Shown: positions 49,254-58,893, counted from the first letter of the stretch. The stretch: 64,000 nucleotides of DNA from an uncultured Oscillospiraceae bacterium (GCA_934572335.1 CAKTKU010000010.1:1-64000); one strand, 5' to 3'. Notes: generated from the letters alone by a model not told the origin. A program made the numbers and translations.

Positions 49254-51287
49254 ATGGCAGTAAACGCGCAAAGCCGCTGCGGCGCGCGCAGCGGTGCTGT
49301 GCTTCTGGCGTTTGACGCTGTTTATCTTGAGCTTGTTCTGCGCCTGACGACGGATCAGACGCTTTTTGTGCGCGGCTCGGCGGGCGGGCTGTGCGCCGCG
49401 CTCGCCCTCGCGCTGCTTTTTGCCGCGCTGTGCAGCCTTTTCAAGGGCGAGCGCGCAGCGTGGCGCGCGGGTGTTGTCTGCGCCGCGCTTATGACCGTGT
49501 GGTTTCTCTTCTGCGCGCTCACATACGACGCATACAAGGTGTTCATGCCGCCGGACATCATCCTCAGTCAGGCGGGGAACGCCGCGCGCGACTTCGGCGG
49601 CAACGTCCGCAGCACGGTTTTGAAGAGCCTCCCGCTCATATTGCTGTACTTTCTGCCCGTCATCGCGGCGCTTCCCATGCCGCGCATCCTCCGGCGCGGC
49701 GCACATTCCGCCGCGAGAGCGCGCGGGCGGCTGACACTGCGCCTTGCGCTGACCGCGCTGGCACTCGCCGCCGCGGGGTATCTCCTCTCCAACTGCACCG
49801 CCGCCCTGCGCGCGCAGTATGCCTCCTGCACATATGACACCGCGATAAAAGAATATGGCGCGATCGCCGCGCTTGTGCGCCCCTCCGCAAGCGGCGCAGG
49901 AGCGGATAGCTTCTCCGCCGTGTCCGTCTCCCCCGCCCCCGAGAACTCGGAGACAGGCTCCGCTGATAGCTCCGCAGCATCGCCCGCGCCGGAGGAGGAG
50001 CATGAGGAATACGGCTTCAACGTCATGGATATCGACTTTGCCGCGCACGATACCTCCAACGCAAAGCTCGCCTCGCTCAATGAGTATGTCCAGCGCGTTG
50101 AGCCGACGAGGAAGAACGAGTATACCGGCCTCTTTGCGGGCAAAAATCTCATCCTCATCACGGCAGAGGCGTTCTCCAAGGAGGTCATTGACCCTGAGCG
50201 CACACCGATGCTCTACCGTCTCGCCACGCGCGGCATAGTGTTTGAGGACTTCTATCAGCCCGCGTGGGGCGGCAGCACCTCCACAGGTGAATATTCGTTC
50301 CTCACGGGGCTTGCGCCCATCGACCCGATGGTGATGATGGCATCCCGCAGCGCGAACATGTATTTCACCATGGGCAATCAGCTCCGCCGGCTCGGTTACA
50401 GCAGCTTTGCCTACCACGACGGCAGCCGCACCTACTATTCCCGCGATCTCACCCTGCCGAACATGGGCTATGACAGCTTTGTCGGCATCGGCAACGGCAT
50501 GGAGAAAGGCTTGACCGGCGGGCTCTTCCCGGAGAGCGACAAGGAGATGATGGGCTACACTGTCCCCATCTATATCGACTCGCAGCCGTTCAGCGTCTAT
50601 TACATGACCATCAGCGGGCACGCCAGCTACGCTTTCAAATCGGACATCAACGACATGTCCGTGAAAAACCAGTCCGTCACGGAGGGGCTGGACTACTCCG
50701 AGCCGGTGCGCGCCTATCTCGCGGCGAATCAAGAGCTGGAATACGCGCTGGAAAGCCTCGTCGGACAGCTTGAGGACGCGGGTATTGACGATGACACGGT
50801 CATCGCCCTCGTGCCTGACCACTACCCCTACGGGCTGCTGCCGAGCAACGCATGGGGCGGGCAGACCGGGCTTCTGGAGGCGCTTTACGGTGCGGAGGCC
50901 ACCACCTGCCGCGGGCGTGACCACAACGCCGCCATCATATGGAGCGCCTGTCTTGAGGACGACGCGCCCATCACGGTCTCAAAGCCCGTCTCCAGCATTG
51001 ACATTCTCCCCACGCTCTCCAACCTTTTCGGCGTTGAGTATGACTCCCGGCTGCTCGCGGGGCGTGACGTGTTCTCCGGCGAGGAGGGGCTTGTGTTCTG
51101 GAATGACGGCTGCTGGCTGACGGAGCACGGGTATTATGACACGCATCAGCGCGCGTTCACGCCCACGGAGGGCGCGGAGACGGCGGATGAGGAGTACATA
51201 ACGCGCGTGAGCGCCACGGTCGCCGACCGGCTCTCCCTCTCGCGCATCATCGAAAACGAGGATTATTACGGGTTCTTATTCAATTAA
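49254..51287 (+). CDS. LTA synthase-like membrane sulfatase
   Basis: 677 residues. About five membrane spans (about 10-190) precede an acidic Ser/Ala/Glu linker (about 215-260). The extracellular alkaline-phosphatase-like domain has the catalytic Thr at about T342 in GGSTSTGEY, where LtaS has GKTSDAE, and later VPDHYPYG. It should transfer or hydrolyse phosphoglycerol-type groups on a surface polymer. I chose ATG 49254 because GGAGGG lies 8 nt upstream; ATG 49248 would be too close. Confidence 0.87.
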   Translation: MAVNAQSRCGARSGAVLLAFDAVYLELVLRLTTDQTLFVRGSAGGLCAALALALLFAALCSLFKGERAAWRAGVVCAALMTVWFLFCALTYDAYKVFMPPDIILSQAGNAARDFGGNVRSTVLKSLPLILLYFLPVIAALPMPRILRRGAHSAARARGRLTLRLALTALALAAAGYLLSNCTAALRAQYASCTYDTAIKEYGAIAALVRPSASGAGADSFSAVSVSPAPENSETGSADSSAASPAPEEEHEEYGFNVMDIDFAAHDTSNAKLASLNEYVQRVEPTRKNEYTGLFAGKNLILITAEAFSKEVIDPERTPMLYRLATRGIVFEDFYQPAWGGSTSTGEYSFLTGLAPIDPMVMMASRSANMYFTMGNQLRRLGYSSFAYHDGSRTYYSRDLTLPNMGYDSFVGIGNGMEKGLTGGLFPESDKEMMGYTVPIYIDSQPFSVYYMTISGHASYAFKSDINDMSVKNQSVTEGLDYSEPVRAYLAANQELEYALESLVGQLEDAGIDDDTVIALVPDHYPYGLLPSNAWGGQTGLLEALYGAEATTCRGRDHNAAIIWSACLEDDAPITVSKPVSSIDILPTLSNLFGVEYDSRLLAGRDVFSGEEGLVFWNDGCWLTEHGYYDTHQRAFTPTEGAETADEEYITRVSATVADRLSLSRIIENEDYYGFLFN

Positions 51288-51298
51288 CCTTATGCGTC

Positions 51299-51331
51299 AA
51301 AAGGCGCGCTGCACAGTGCAGCGCGCCTTTT
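51299..51331. terminator. bidirectional terminator between sulfatase and asd genes
   Basis: Fifteen-bp perfect arms AAAAGGCGCGCTGCA / TGCAGCGCGCCTTTT around CAG. A and T ends suit both directions. Confidence 0.9.
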
Positions 51332-51350
51332 CAACGTTCATTTAAGCTTT

Positions 51351-52355
51351 TTATTTCTCTATCATCTTTTTCAGTATCTGCACCGCGTTTGCCGCCGCGC
51401 CCTTGCGTATCTGGTCGCCGCAGCACCACAGCGTCAGCCCGTTCGCGTCCGTCAGATCCTCGCGCACGCGCCCGACCCACACGAGGTCCTGATTGGACGT
51501 GTCGAGCGGCGTGGGATAGTTTCTGCCCTGATAGTCGTCAATGAGGCGCACGCCAGGGAAGGCGCGTATCGCGTCTCTCGCCTCATCGACGGATATCTTG
51601 CGCTCCGTGCGCAGTGTGACGGAGATGGAGTGCGAGCGCATGACCGGGACGCGCACGCAGGTGCAGGTCACGGCGAGCTCCGGCGCGTGCAGGATGCGCC
51701 GCCCCTCGTTCTGCATCTTCATCTCCTCGTCGGTGTAGAGGTTGTCGAGCTCATCGCCGATGTGCGGGATGACGTTCATGGCTATCTGCGCGGGGAACAC
51801 CTTCGGCTCGACCGCCTTGCCCTCCGCAAGGGCGAGCATCTGGCTCTCAAGCTCCACAAGCCCCGCCTGACCCGCGCCGGACACCGCCTGATATGTGCAC
51901 GCGATCATGGACTTTATGGGGCTGAGCTTTGCCAGCGCCGCGACCGCCATCAGCGTGATTATTGAGGAGCAGTTCGGGTTTGCGATGATGCCCTTATTGC
52001 TGAAGGCGTCCTCGCCGTTTATCTCCGGTACGACGAGCGGCACGTCGGGATCCATGCGGAAAGCGGAGCTGTTGTCTATGTACACAGCGCCGCTCTTGAC
52101 AATGGCGGGGGCAAAGCGGCGGGACATCGGGTTTTTCACCGCGCCGAGGACAAAGTCCATGCCCTCGAAGCTCTCCTCGCGCGCCTCTTCTATTTTTACG
52201 TCCTCGCCCTTGAAGCGCACCGTGCCGCCCGCGCTCTTCGCGCTCGCCAGCGGCAGGAGCTTACCCACGGGGATGTCGTACTCCTCCAGTACCTTCAGCA
52301 TCTCCTGCCCGACAGCGCCCGTCGCGCCCAGTATTGCAACATTGTATTTTTTCAT
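51351..52355 (-). CDS. asd: aspartate-semialdehyde dehydrogenase
   Basis: 334 residues. The NADP loop is GATGAVGQEM (about 10-19) and the catalytic Cys is in NPNCSSI (about residue 129). Other motifs are SGAGQAG and HIGDE. It makes aspartate semialdehyde, the branch point of the lysine, threonine and methionine pathways. Third gene of hom-lysC-asd, 21 nt after lysC. AAGGAGGAAACG precedes the ATG. Confidence 0.95.
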   Translation of the reverse strand: MKKYNVAILGATGAVGQEMLKVLEEYDIPVGKLLPLASAKSAGGTVRFKGEDVKIEEAREESFEGMDFVLGAVKNPMSRRFAPAIVKSGAVYIDNSSAFRMDPDVPLVVPEINGEDAFSNKGIIANPNCSSIITLMAVAALAKLSPIKSMIACTYQAVSGAGQAGLVELESQMLALAEGKAVEPKVFPAQIAMNVIPHIGDELDNLYTDEEMKMQNEGRRILHAPELAVTCTCVRVPVMRSHSISVTLRTERKISVDEARDAIRAFPGVRLIDDYQGRNYPTPLDTSNQDLVWVGRVREDLTDANGLTLWCCGDQIRKGAAANAVQILKKMIEK

Positions 52356-52376
52356 TTTTCGTTTCCTCCTTGTTTA

Positions 52377-53693
52377 TTACCCCGCGAAGCCGTCGTACAG
52401 CACCTGTATCGCGGTCTCAAAGTCCTTGTTTTCCACGCCTACTATTATACTCGTCTCATCCGCGCCCTGTGCAATGGTGCGGATATTCACGCCGTTGTCG
52501 CCCAACGCCTTGAATATCTTGCCAGATACGCCGGGGCGGAACGGCATCTTGCGCCCGACCGCCGCGACAAGGGCGATCCCGTCGCGCACCTGCACATCGT
52601 CCGGGCGGCAGCCCTTTTGTAGCTCGTTTACAACGTCGTATATCGCGTCGCCCAGCGCCGCCGTCGCGCACACGAGCGCGAAGCTGTCCAGCCCCAGTGT
52701 GATATGCTCGATCGTCGCCTTGAAGCGCTCCAGTATCTCAAGCGTCCGACGGAGCGTCTGACACACGTCCATATTGTGCTTGGTAACGGTGATGATGGTG
52801 AAGTTGCGCCGCCCGGCAATGCCGGTGATGAAGCGCTCATGCGCGCCGTCGCTGTCCTCCACGTGCTCCACTATCATCGTGCCGGGGTCGTCGGGGGCGT
52901 TGGTGTTGCGGATGTTGAGCGGTATGCCCTTTTCCTTCACCGGCTGCACCGACTCCTCATGCAGCACCGACGCGCCCATGAACGCCAGCTCCCGCAGCTC
53001 TCCGTAGGTTATGCGCGGGATGGGCTTCGGGTCGTGGACGATCTTCGGGTCCGCCATCAGTATGCCGGACACGTCCGTCCAGTTTTCATAGACGTCCGCC
53101 CCCGCCGCCGCTGCCGCCAGCGCGCCGGTTATGTCGCTGCCGCCGCGGCTCATGACCTTTATCTTACCCGTCGGCGACAGACCGTAGAACCCCGGTATCA
53201 CGATGCGCCCGTACTCTTCCACGGCGGATCTTATCGCGGCGTAGCTCCGCTCGGTCTCCACCTGCCCGTCAAAACCGAAGAACACGCAGTCCTTCGCGTC
53301 CACGAAGGTATAGCCGAGATAATCCGCGAGGAGCTTCGACGTGAAGTATTCCCCGCGCGACACAAGCTCGTCCACGCTCATGTCACGGCTGAGCCGCGCA
53401 CGCAGTGCCTTGAAGTCCGCCTCCACATCGTAGGCGATGCCAAGCTCGTCGCGTATCTGGGCAAAGCGGCTTTCTATGCCGTCCATTATCTCGTCGCACG
53501 ACACGCCGTAGGTGAGGTGCGCATGGCATAGGTACAATAGATCGGTCAGCTTGTGGTCGTCCGGCGTGCGCTTGCCCGCCGCGCTCGAGACGACGATGCG
53601 CCGCGCGCTGTCCGCCCCGACGATGTTCTTCACCTTTCGAAACTGCTCTGCCCCCGCGACGGACGAGCCGCCGAATTTCACAACTTTAAGCAT
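52377..53693 (-). CDS. lysC: aspartate kinase
   Basis: 438 residues. The kinase start is VKFGGSSVAG (5-14), with SRGGSDITGA (about 193-202) in the middle. Two ACT domains follow (about 290-430) including GVSGKIFKALGDNGVNI. The ACT pair implies feedback control, probably by threonine or lysine. It phosphorylates aspartate. Second gene of hom-lysC-asd, 40 nt after hom. Confidence 0.94.
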   Translation of the reverse strand: MLKVVKFGGSSVAGAEQFRKVKNIVGADSARRIVVSSAAGKRTPDDHKLTDLLYLCHAHLTYGVSCDEIMDGIESRFAQIRDELGIAYDVEADFKALRARLSRDMSVDELVSRGEYFTSKLLADYLGYTFVDAKDCVFFGFDGQVETERSYAAIRSAVEEYGRIVIPGFYGLSPTGKIKVMSRGGSDITGALAAAAAGADVYENWTDVSGILMADPKIVHDPKPIPRITYGELRELAFMGASVLHEESVQPVKEKGIPLNIRNTNAPDDPGTMIVEHVEDSDGAHERFITGIAGRRNFTIITVTKHNMDVCQTLRRTLEILERFKATIEHITLGLDSFALVCATAALGDAIYDVVNELQKGCRPDDVQVRDGIALVAAVGRKMPFRPGVSGKIFKALGDNGVNIRTIAQGADETSIIVGVENKDFETAIQVLYDGFAG

Positions 53694-53733
53694 TTACTTT
53701 CATCTCTTTCTTTTTCCGCACTGTATGTTATAA

Positions 53734-54879
53734 TCAAGCAAGCTCCGCGAAGAATATCTCCGCGCCGCCCCGGCGCAGTGCGCGCACCTTTTCGTGCATC
53801 GCGCTGACGCTTATGGGCTTCACCACCGCGCGCACAACATCGCCCTCGCGCTCCGCGCTCTCGCAGTCGAACTCATCCGCGAGCGCCGCCGGGCAGCGCA
53901 CATAGTAGCGGCAGAGGCAACTGTCGTTGTTCGCCTCGACCTCGCGGCAGTCTTTTTTCAGCATCTCCCGCTGACCTATGGCGAGGCACTCAAGGTCGCG
54001 CAGCACGGCGGATGCGGTCGGGTAGCGCCCCGCGCCCTGACCCATCAGCACTATGTCACCGGAATTTTTCCCGTGGTATTTTGCCATGTTGAAATTCTTC
54101 TTCACGGCGCACTCCGGCGCGTCAGCCGTCAGCAGCACGGGCTGCACATAGGCATAGACGCTTCCGTCGGCATTCCGCCCGCCCTTTGTCACAAGGCGGC
54201 AGCAAAGCCCCCTGCGCTTGAGGTCGGCCACGTCGGCGGCGCGCAGACTCTCTATGCCCTCGTTTTTCAGCCCGTCCGACGGCAGCATATCATATGCCAC
54301 CGCGCACGCCAGCATTATCTTTCTCAGCGCGTCCAGCCCGCTCACGTCCGCCGTAGGGTCAGCCTCGGCATAGCCGAGCCTCTGCGCGTCGCTCAGCGCC
54401 GCGTCATAGTCCAGCCCCTCCGACTGCATCATGTCGAGCATATAGTTCGTCGTGCCGTTGAGTATTCCGCCGAGGGAGACTATCTCGTCGCTCTCGCGCG
54501 CGAGCTCAAGGTTATGCAAAAACGGCACCGCGCCGCCGCACGCCGCGCTGAAGAGGATGCCCACGCCGTTTTCCCGCGCGAGCGAGGCAAGCTCTATACC
54601 GCGCGCGGCGACGAGCGCCTTATTGGACGTGACAAAGTGCTTCCCCGCGCGCAGCGCCATCGCGGCGTATGCGTAGGCGGTGTCCACGCCGCCCATCGTC
54701 TCGGCAACGGCGCCGATGCTCGCGTCGGCGCAGATGCTCTCGATAGAGTCGCATTTGAAATCCTCATCCGCCTTGCCGCGCCGCACCAGTACCGGTCCCG
54801 CCTCAAGAAGCGGACAAGTTCGCAGCATGTCGTAAACACCCTTGCCTACCGTACCGTATCCTAAAACTGCAACTTTCAT
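53734..54879 (-). CDS. hom: homoserine dehydrogenase with shortened C-terminus
   Basis: 381 residues. The nucleotide loop is LGYGTVGKGV (6-15), followed by TSNKALVA, GGILNGTTNYML (about 137-148) and YAEADPTADVSGLDALRK (about 168-186). Typical Firmicutes Hom has an ACT domain of about 80 residues at the end. Here only about 60 residues follow the CRYYVRC strand and the pattern is degenerate, so regulation may be weakened. CGGAGGCGGAATT sets the ATG. It is first in an operon divergent from the ACT regulator gene. Confidence 0.92.
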   Translation of the reverse strand: MKVAVLGYGTVGKGVYDMLRTCPLLEAGPVLVRRGKADEDFKCDSIESICADASIGAVAETMGGVDTAYAYAAMALRAGKHFVTSNKALVAARGIELASLARENGVGILFSAACGGAVPFLHNLELARESDEIVSLGGILNGTTNYMLDMMQSEGLDYDAALSDAQRLGYAEADPTADVSGLDALRKIMLACAVAYDMLPSDGLKNEGIESLRAADVADLKRRGLCCRLVTKGGRNADGSVYAYVQPVLLTADAPECAVKKNFNMAKYHGKNSGDIVLMGQGAGRYPTASAVLRDLECLAIGQREMLKKDCREVEANNDSCLCRYYVRCPAALADEFDCESAEREGDVVRAVVKPISVSAMHEKVRALRRGGAEIFFAELA

Positions 54880-54903
54880 AATTCCGCCTCCGAAAAAATT
54901 TTG

Positions 54904-54988
54904 TGTCCGTTTGTCAAAAACACTTGTTTTTTTGACGTGGACAGTGTATCATATACCTGTGAGAAAAACAAGCCCCTTTTTTGTCCAC
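54904..54988. promoter_or_regulatory. divergent control region with repeated GGACA motifs
   Basis: A bulged inverted repeat runs TGTCC-n4-GTCAAAAA (54904-54920) to TTTTTGAC-n2-GGACA (54929-54943). A further TGTCCACA lies at 54982. The motif thus occurs three times between hom and the ACT-domain regulator gene. It is a plausible binding region for that regulator. Promoter hexamers could not be placed with confidence. Confidence 0.55.
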
Positions 54989-55013
54989 ATATTATACAAG
55001 GAGTTTTGTCATC

Positions 55014-55451
55014 ATGCTTGAAAATTATCTCATCATTCACAAAAGCATACTCCCGGAGTATTACGAGAAGGTGCTGGAGGTGCGCCACCTGATGGAATCG
55101 GGGCGCGTGCGCGACGTGAGTCAGGCCGTGCGCGAGGTCGGCATCTCTCGCAGCACGTATTATAAATATAAGGACTACATACTCGAGCCCTCGGAGATGG
55201 CGGGCGGGCGCAAGGCGGTGCTGTCGATGATGCTGGCGCACGAGCCTGGTGTGCTGAGCGCGCTGTTGAGCTGTATATCCGAGGCGGGCGCGAGCGTGCT
55301 GACCATCACGCAGAGCCTCCCCATCCATAACCGCGCGAGCGTAACGCTATCCATCGACGTCAGCTCCATGTCCTGCGAGCTGACACAGCTCCTCGCTCTC
55401 ATGGAGCAGACCCCCGGCGTGGACAAGGCGAAGCTCCTCGCCGTTGAATAA
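55014..55451 (+). CDS. ACT-domain regulatory protein (UPF0735/ThrR-like)
   Basis: 145 residues. The N-terminal HTH-like helix pair is VRDVSQAVREVGISRSTYYK (about 31-50), and the ACT domain fills about 70-143. It belongs to the UPF0735 family. A protein of this type, ThrR of Bacillus, represses hom and thrCB. Here the gene lies between those two operons, so threonine-responsive control is a strong inference. ATG 55014 has AAGGAG 10 nt upstream. thrC follows 40 nt later. Confidence 0.87.
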   Translation: MLENYLIIHKSILPEYYEKVLEVRHLMESGRVRDVSQAVREVGISRSTYYKYKDYILEPSEMAGGRKAVLSMMLAHEPGVLSALLSCISEAGASVLTITQSLPIHNRASVTLSIDVSSMSCELTQLLALMEQTPGVDKAKLLAVE

Positions 55452-55491
55452 GCTCTATATTTTATTACCTTTTGGAGGACAGAGAACCATC

Positions 55492-56970
55492 ATGTACTAT
55501 CAGAGCACCAGAAGCAGCCACACCGCAAACTCACTTGAGGCCGTGATAAGCGGCATCGCGCCGGACGGCGGGCTGTATGTTGACCCGGATATCGCCGCGC
55601 GGCCATTTGACTGGCGGCGCTGCCTCCCACTGGATGAGTTCGGCATGGCGGAAATGCTGCTGTCACACCTGCTGCCCGACTTTGAGAATATGAGTACGCT
55701 TGTGGAGCGCGCGTACCGCGGCAGGTTTGAAAACGAGCGCCTTTCGCCGCTCGCGCGCGCGGGCGACGCGTGGGTGCTTGAGCTTTTCCGCGGCCCGACG
55801 AGCGCCTTCAAGGACGTGGCGCTATCCATGCTGCCCCAGCTTATCACCAAGGCGCGCGAACAGCTCGGCATTACCGAGCGCATCGTCATCCTCACCGCCA
55901 CGTCCGGCGACACGGGCAAGGCCGCGCTGGAGGGCTTCCACGATGTGCCGGGGACCGGCATCGCGGTCTTTTACCCCGACGGCGGTGTCTCCGCCGTGCA
56001 GCGCGCGCAGATGGTCACTCAGCGCGGCGACAACGTCCATGTTACCGCGGTGCGCGGCAATTTTGACGACTGCCAGCGCGGCGTGAAGGAGGCGTTCCGC
56101 GATGTGGACGCGGCGGAGTACGGCATGCGTCTCAGCTCCGCGAACTCCATCAACATCGGCCGTCTCGCGCCGCAGCTTATATATTATTTCTCCGCCTATG
56201 CCCAGCTTGTCTCCGCGGGCAATATTGCCGTGGGCGATCCTGTCGACTTCATCGTCCCGACCGGCAACTTCGGCGATATACTCGCGGGGCTGTACGCAAA
56301 GCTTCTGGGTCTGCCCGTGGGGCGGCTCGTGTGTGCGTCGAACGTCAACAATGTCCTCTGCGACTTTATCTGCACCGGCAGATACGACGCGCGGCGCGAG
56401 TTCATGCGCACATCCTCCCCGTCGATGGATATTCTCGTCTCCTCCAACCTTGAGCGTCTTCTGTTCCTCGCCTCCGGCGGCGATACCGATGCTGTGAGCG
56501 GCTGGATGTCCGCCCTCTCCAAGGACGGCGTATATGAGGTCGACCCCGCGGCGCATGAGCACATACACGGCTGGTTCTCCGCCGGGTATGCCGACGAGGG
56601 CGCGACGCGGCGCACCATCGCCCGCGTGTGGGCGGAGTGTACGTATCTGTGCGACCCGCACACCGCCGTCGCCATGTCTGTGCTCGACGATTACCGCCAC
56701 AGCGCGGATTACAGCGGCGCGCCCTGCGTCGTATTGTCCACGGCCTCCCCGTTCAAGTTCCCCGCCGTCGTGCTTGACGCTATCACCGGCGGCGCGGAGG
56801 GCGATGAGTTTGCGCAGATGGAGGCTCTGTCGGAGCTGTCCGGGTTGCCGATACCGAAGAACCTCGCCTCTCTCCGCTCCCTGCCGGAGCTGCACCACGC
56901 CGTGGTCGACCGCGGCGGCATCACCCCCGCCGTGCGTGATATTCTCTCCGAGGAGGCAAAAAGAGCATGA
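55492..56970 (+). CDS. thrC: threonine synthase
   Basis: 492 residues, the long class of threonine synthase. The PLP lysine is in GPTSAFKDVALSML (Lys about 107), with ATSGDTGKAALEG and VPTGNFGDI in the PLP-phosphate loops. It converts O-phosphohomoserine to threonine. ATG 55492 has GGAGG 13 nt upstream, a slightly long spacing. The stop overlaps thrB (ATGA). Confidence 0.95.
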   Translation: MYYQSTRSSHTANSLEAVISGIAPDGGLYVDPDIAARPFDWRRCLPLDEFGMAEMLLSHLLPDFENMSTLVERAYRGRFENERLSPLARAGDAWVLELFRGPTSAFKDVALSMLPQLITKAREQLGITERIVILTATSGDTGKAALEGFHDVPGTGIAVFYPDGGVSAVQRAQMVTQRGDNVHVTAVRGNFDDCQRGVKEAFRDVDAAEYGMRLSSANSINIGRLAPQLIYYFSAYAQLVSAGNIAVGDPVDFIVPTGNFGDILAGLYAKLLGLPVGRLVCASNVNNVLCDFICTGRYDARREFMRTSSPSMDILVSSNLERLLFLASGGDTDAVSGWMSALSKDGVYEVDPAAHEHIHGWFSAGYADEGATRRTIARVWAECTYLCDPHTAVAMSVLDDYRHSADYSGAPCVVLSTASPFKFPAVVLDAITGGAEGDEFAQMEALSELSGLPIPKNLASLRSLPELHHAVVDRGGITPAVRDILSEEAKRA

Positions 56971-57845
56971 AAATACTTGTCCCTGCCAGTTCCGCCAATC
57001 TTGGTCCGGGCTTTGACTGCTTCGGCGTGGCGTGGAAGCTCTATAACGAGCTGGAGTTCATCCGCGGCGGCGACGGGCTTGTTGTCAATGGCTGCGTGGA
57101 AAAATACTGCAATGAGGATAACCTCGCTTACCGTGCCTATAGGGCAGTGCTTGAGCGCTATCAGCTTGCGCCGGAGCCGCTGACGATCAACTTCCTGCGC
57201 TGTGATATTCCCATCTCGCGCGGGCTCGGCTCATCGTCGGCGCTGCTCGTCGGCGGCGTAATGGCGGCGAACGCCATTCATAAGCTCAGCATGAGCCGGG
57301 ATGAGCTGCTCTCCGTCGCGACGGCGCTTGAGGGGCACCCCGACAATGTCGCCCCGGCGCTCTTCGGCGGGCTGACCGCCTCCGCGGTCGAGGCGGGCAT
57401 TCCCCTCTCCGTGCACTATCCACTCTCCCCCAAGCTGCACTTCACGGCGCTCATCCCGCCGTTTGAGCTGTCCACCGCGCTTTCGCGCGGCGTTCTGCCG
57501 CACGATGTGCCGCGCGCGGACGCGATATTCAACGTCTCCCGTGCGGCGCTGCTGCTGAGCGCGCTGGGCAGTGGGGACATTGCACTGCTGCGCGCCGCAA
57601 TGGCAGATCGTCTGCATGAGCCTTACCGCCGCGCGCTCATTGATGGGTATGACACCGCGCGCGGCCTTGCGTACAAGCACGGCGCGGAGGCGATGTGCAT
57701 CTCCGGCGCGGGGTCGACGCTGCTGTGCGTCGCGGCTCACCCGACCCTTGCTGGGGATATTTCCGCCGACCTTGCGGCGCATCTGCCCGGCTGGCGCGCC
57801 GTGACGCTTCTGCCGGAGCTTGAGGGCGCACACGTGGAGGAATAA
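56967..57845 (+). CDS. thrB: homoserine kinase
   Basis: 292 residues, GHMP kinase fold. The substrate loop is VPASSANLGPGFDCFG (5-20), the ATP loop ISRGLGSSSALLVGG (about 76-90), and motif 3 ISGAGSTLLCV. It phosphorylates homoserine for threonine synthase encoded just upstream. Translationally coupled by ATGA. Confidence 0.95.
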   Translation: MKILVPASSANLGPGFDCFGVAWKLYNELEFIRGGDGLVVNGCVEKYCNEDNLAYRAYRAVLERYQLAPEPLTINFLRCDIPISRGLGSSSALLVGGVMAANAIHKLSMSRDELLSVATALEGHPDNVAPALFGGLTASAVEAGIPLSVHYPLSPKLHFTALIPPFELSTALSRGVLPHDVPRADAIFNVSRAALLLSALGSGDIALLRAAMADRLHEPYRRALIDGYDTARGLAYKHGAEAMCISGAGSTLLCVAAHPTLAGDISADLAAHLPGWRAVTLLPELEGAHVEE

Positions 57846-57865
57846 CGCCCCCATATAACGGAAAT

Positions 57866-57895
57866 TGCCCGCCTGTGCGTCTGCACAGGCGGGCA
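57866..57895 (+). terminator. terminator of the thr operon, facing the dehydrogenase gene
   Basis: Thirteen-bp perfect arms TGCCCGCCTGTGC / GCACAGGCGGGCA around GTCT. The following TAGTTATG is only weakly U-rich. Confidence 0.75.
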
Positions 57896-57915
57896 TAGTT
57901 ATGTCATAAGATGTT

Positions 57916-58875
57916 TTACTTTTTGTACCCCGTCGTAAAGTCGACGATGTTCATCAGCTCCTCGCCGCGCATGAAGCGCCCGAGATTTTCCGCCGCGATG
58001 TCGACGATGCGCTCGAAGGTGTACGGCAGGTGGTAGTACCCCGAGACGTGCGGCGTTATCACGAGGTTGTCGAGCGACCACAGCGGGCTGTCCGGCGGCA
58101 GAGGCTCCACCTCGCTCACGTCTATCGCGGCGGAGGCAATCTTGCCGTTCTTCACTGCGTCATAGAGCACGCTGTTCTCCACGGACGCGCCGCGCCCGCA
58201 GTTGATGAATATCGCGCTCGGCTTCATGAGGTCGAAGCGCTCCGCGGTGTAGAGATGCGTCGTGGCGGGGGTGCCGGGCAGCACGGAGAACACCACATCC
58301 GCGCGCGGCAGCACTTCGTCCAGCTTCTCCATTGTGTACAGCTCATCCACGCAGTCGGGCTTTGCGCTCGCGCGGCGCTTTACGCCGATGACGCGCGCGC
58401 CCAGCGCCTTCACGATCGCGGCAAAGTGGCAGCCGATGTCCCCCAGACCGACGATGACCACCGTCGCGTCCGTGATGGATGTGACTGTCCCGAAGTCCGT
58501 CCACTCGTGCTTTCCCTGCGCGTCGCGGTAAAGGTGTAGCTTTTTCTGCAGCATGAACAGCATCGCCGCGCCATGCTCCGCCACCGCCTTGCTGTAAGCG
58601 CCCGTGGAGTTGGTGAGCTTCGTCTTAGGTGCGAGCACGCCGGGCTTGACATATCTGTCCGCGCCCGCGATATTCAGCTGCAAAAGCTCAAGATTCTCCG
58701 ATGCGTTTATAAGCTCCGGCTCCGGCATGCCGAGGATTATGTTCGCCGCGGCGACATTCTCCGCCGTCGCGCCGTGCTCGCCGACATACACAAAGCTGCA
58801 CTCCGCGCCGCCGGCGCGCTCCAGCTTCTCCTTGTGCCGCTGCTCGACCGGCAGCATGCAAAGAACTGTTTTCAT
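57916..58875 (-). CDS. D-isomer-specific 2-hydroxyacid dehydrogenase family protein
   Basis: 319 residues. The NAD fold has GLGDIGCHFA (about 148-157). The catalytic region has the family Arg in NCGRGASV (about 228-235), the Glu in EVEPLPPDSPLW and the His in ITPHVSG. Substrate is not visible; a 2-keto acid or phosphoglycerate-like acid is possible. It sits 18 nt before the Nudix gene in the same direction order (dehydrogenase follows Nudix on the minus strand), so both share a transcript. Confidence 0.86.
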   Translation of the reverse strand: MKTVLCMLPVEQRHKEKLERAGGAECSFVYVGEHGATAENVAAANIILGMPEPELINASENLELLQLNIAGADRYVKPGVLAPKTKLTNSTGAYSKAVAEHGAAMLFMLQKKLHLYRDAQGKHEWTDFGTVTSITDATVVIVGLGDIGCHFAAIVKALGARVIGVKRRASAKPDCVDELYTMEKLDEVLPRADVVFSVLPGTPATTHLYTAERFDLMKPSAIFINCGRGASVENSVLYDAVKNGKIASAAIDVSEVEPLPPDSPLWSLDNLVITPHVSGYYHLPYTFERIVDIAAENLGRFMRGEELMNIVDFTTGYKK

Positions 58876-58893
58876 TGTGTTATCTCCTCCTTG

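Noticed and set aside
49098..50924. Long minus-strand frame continuing upstream from the Xre gene through the sulfatase
   Set aside because: Only the last 83 codons have a ribosome site and an HTH. The rest is antisense to a well-supported membrane sulfatase.
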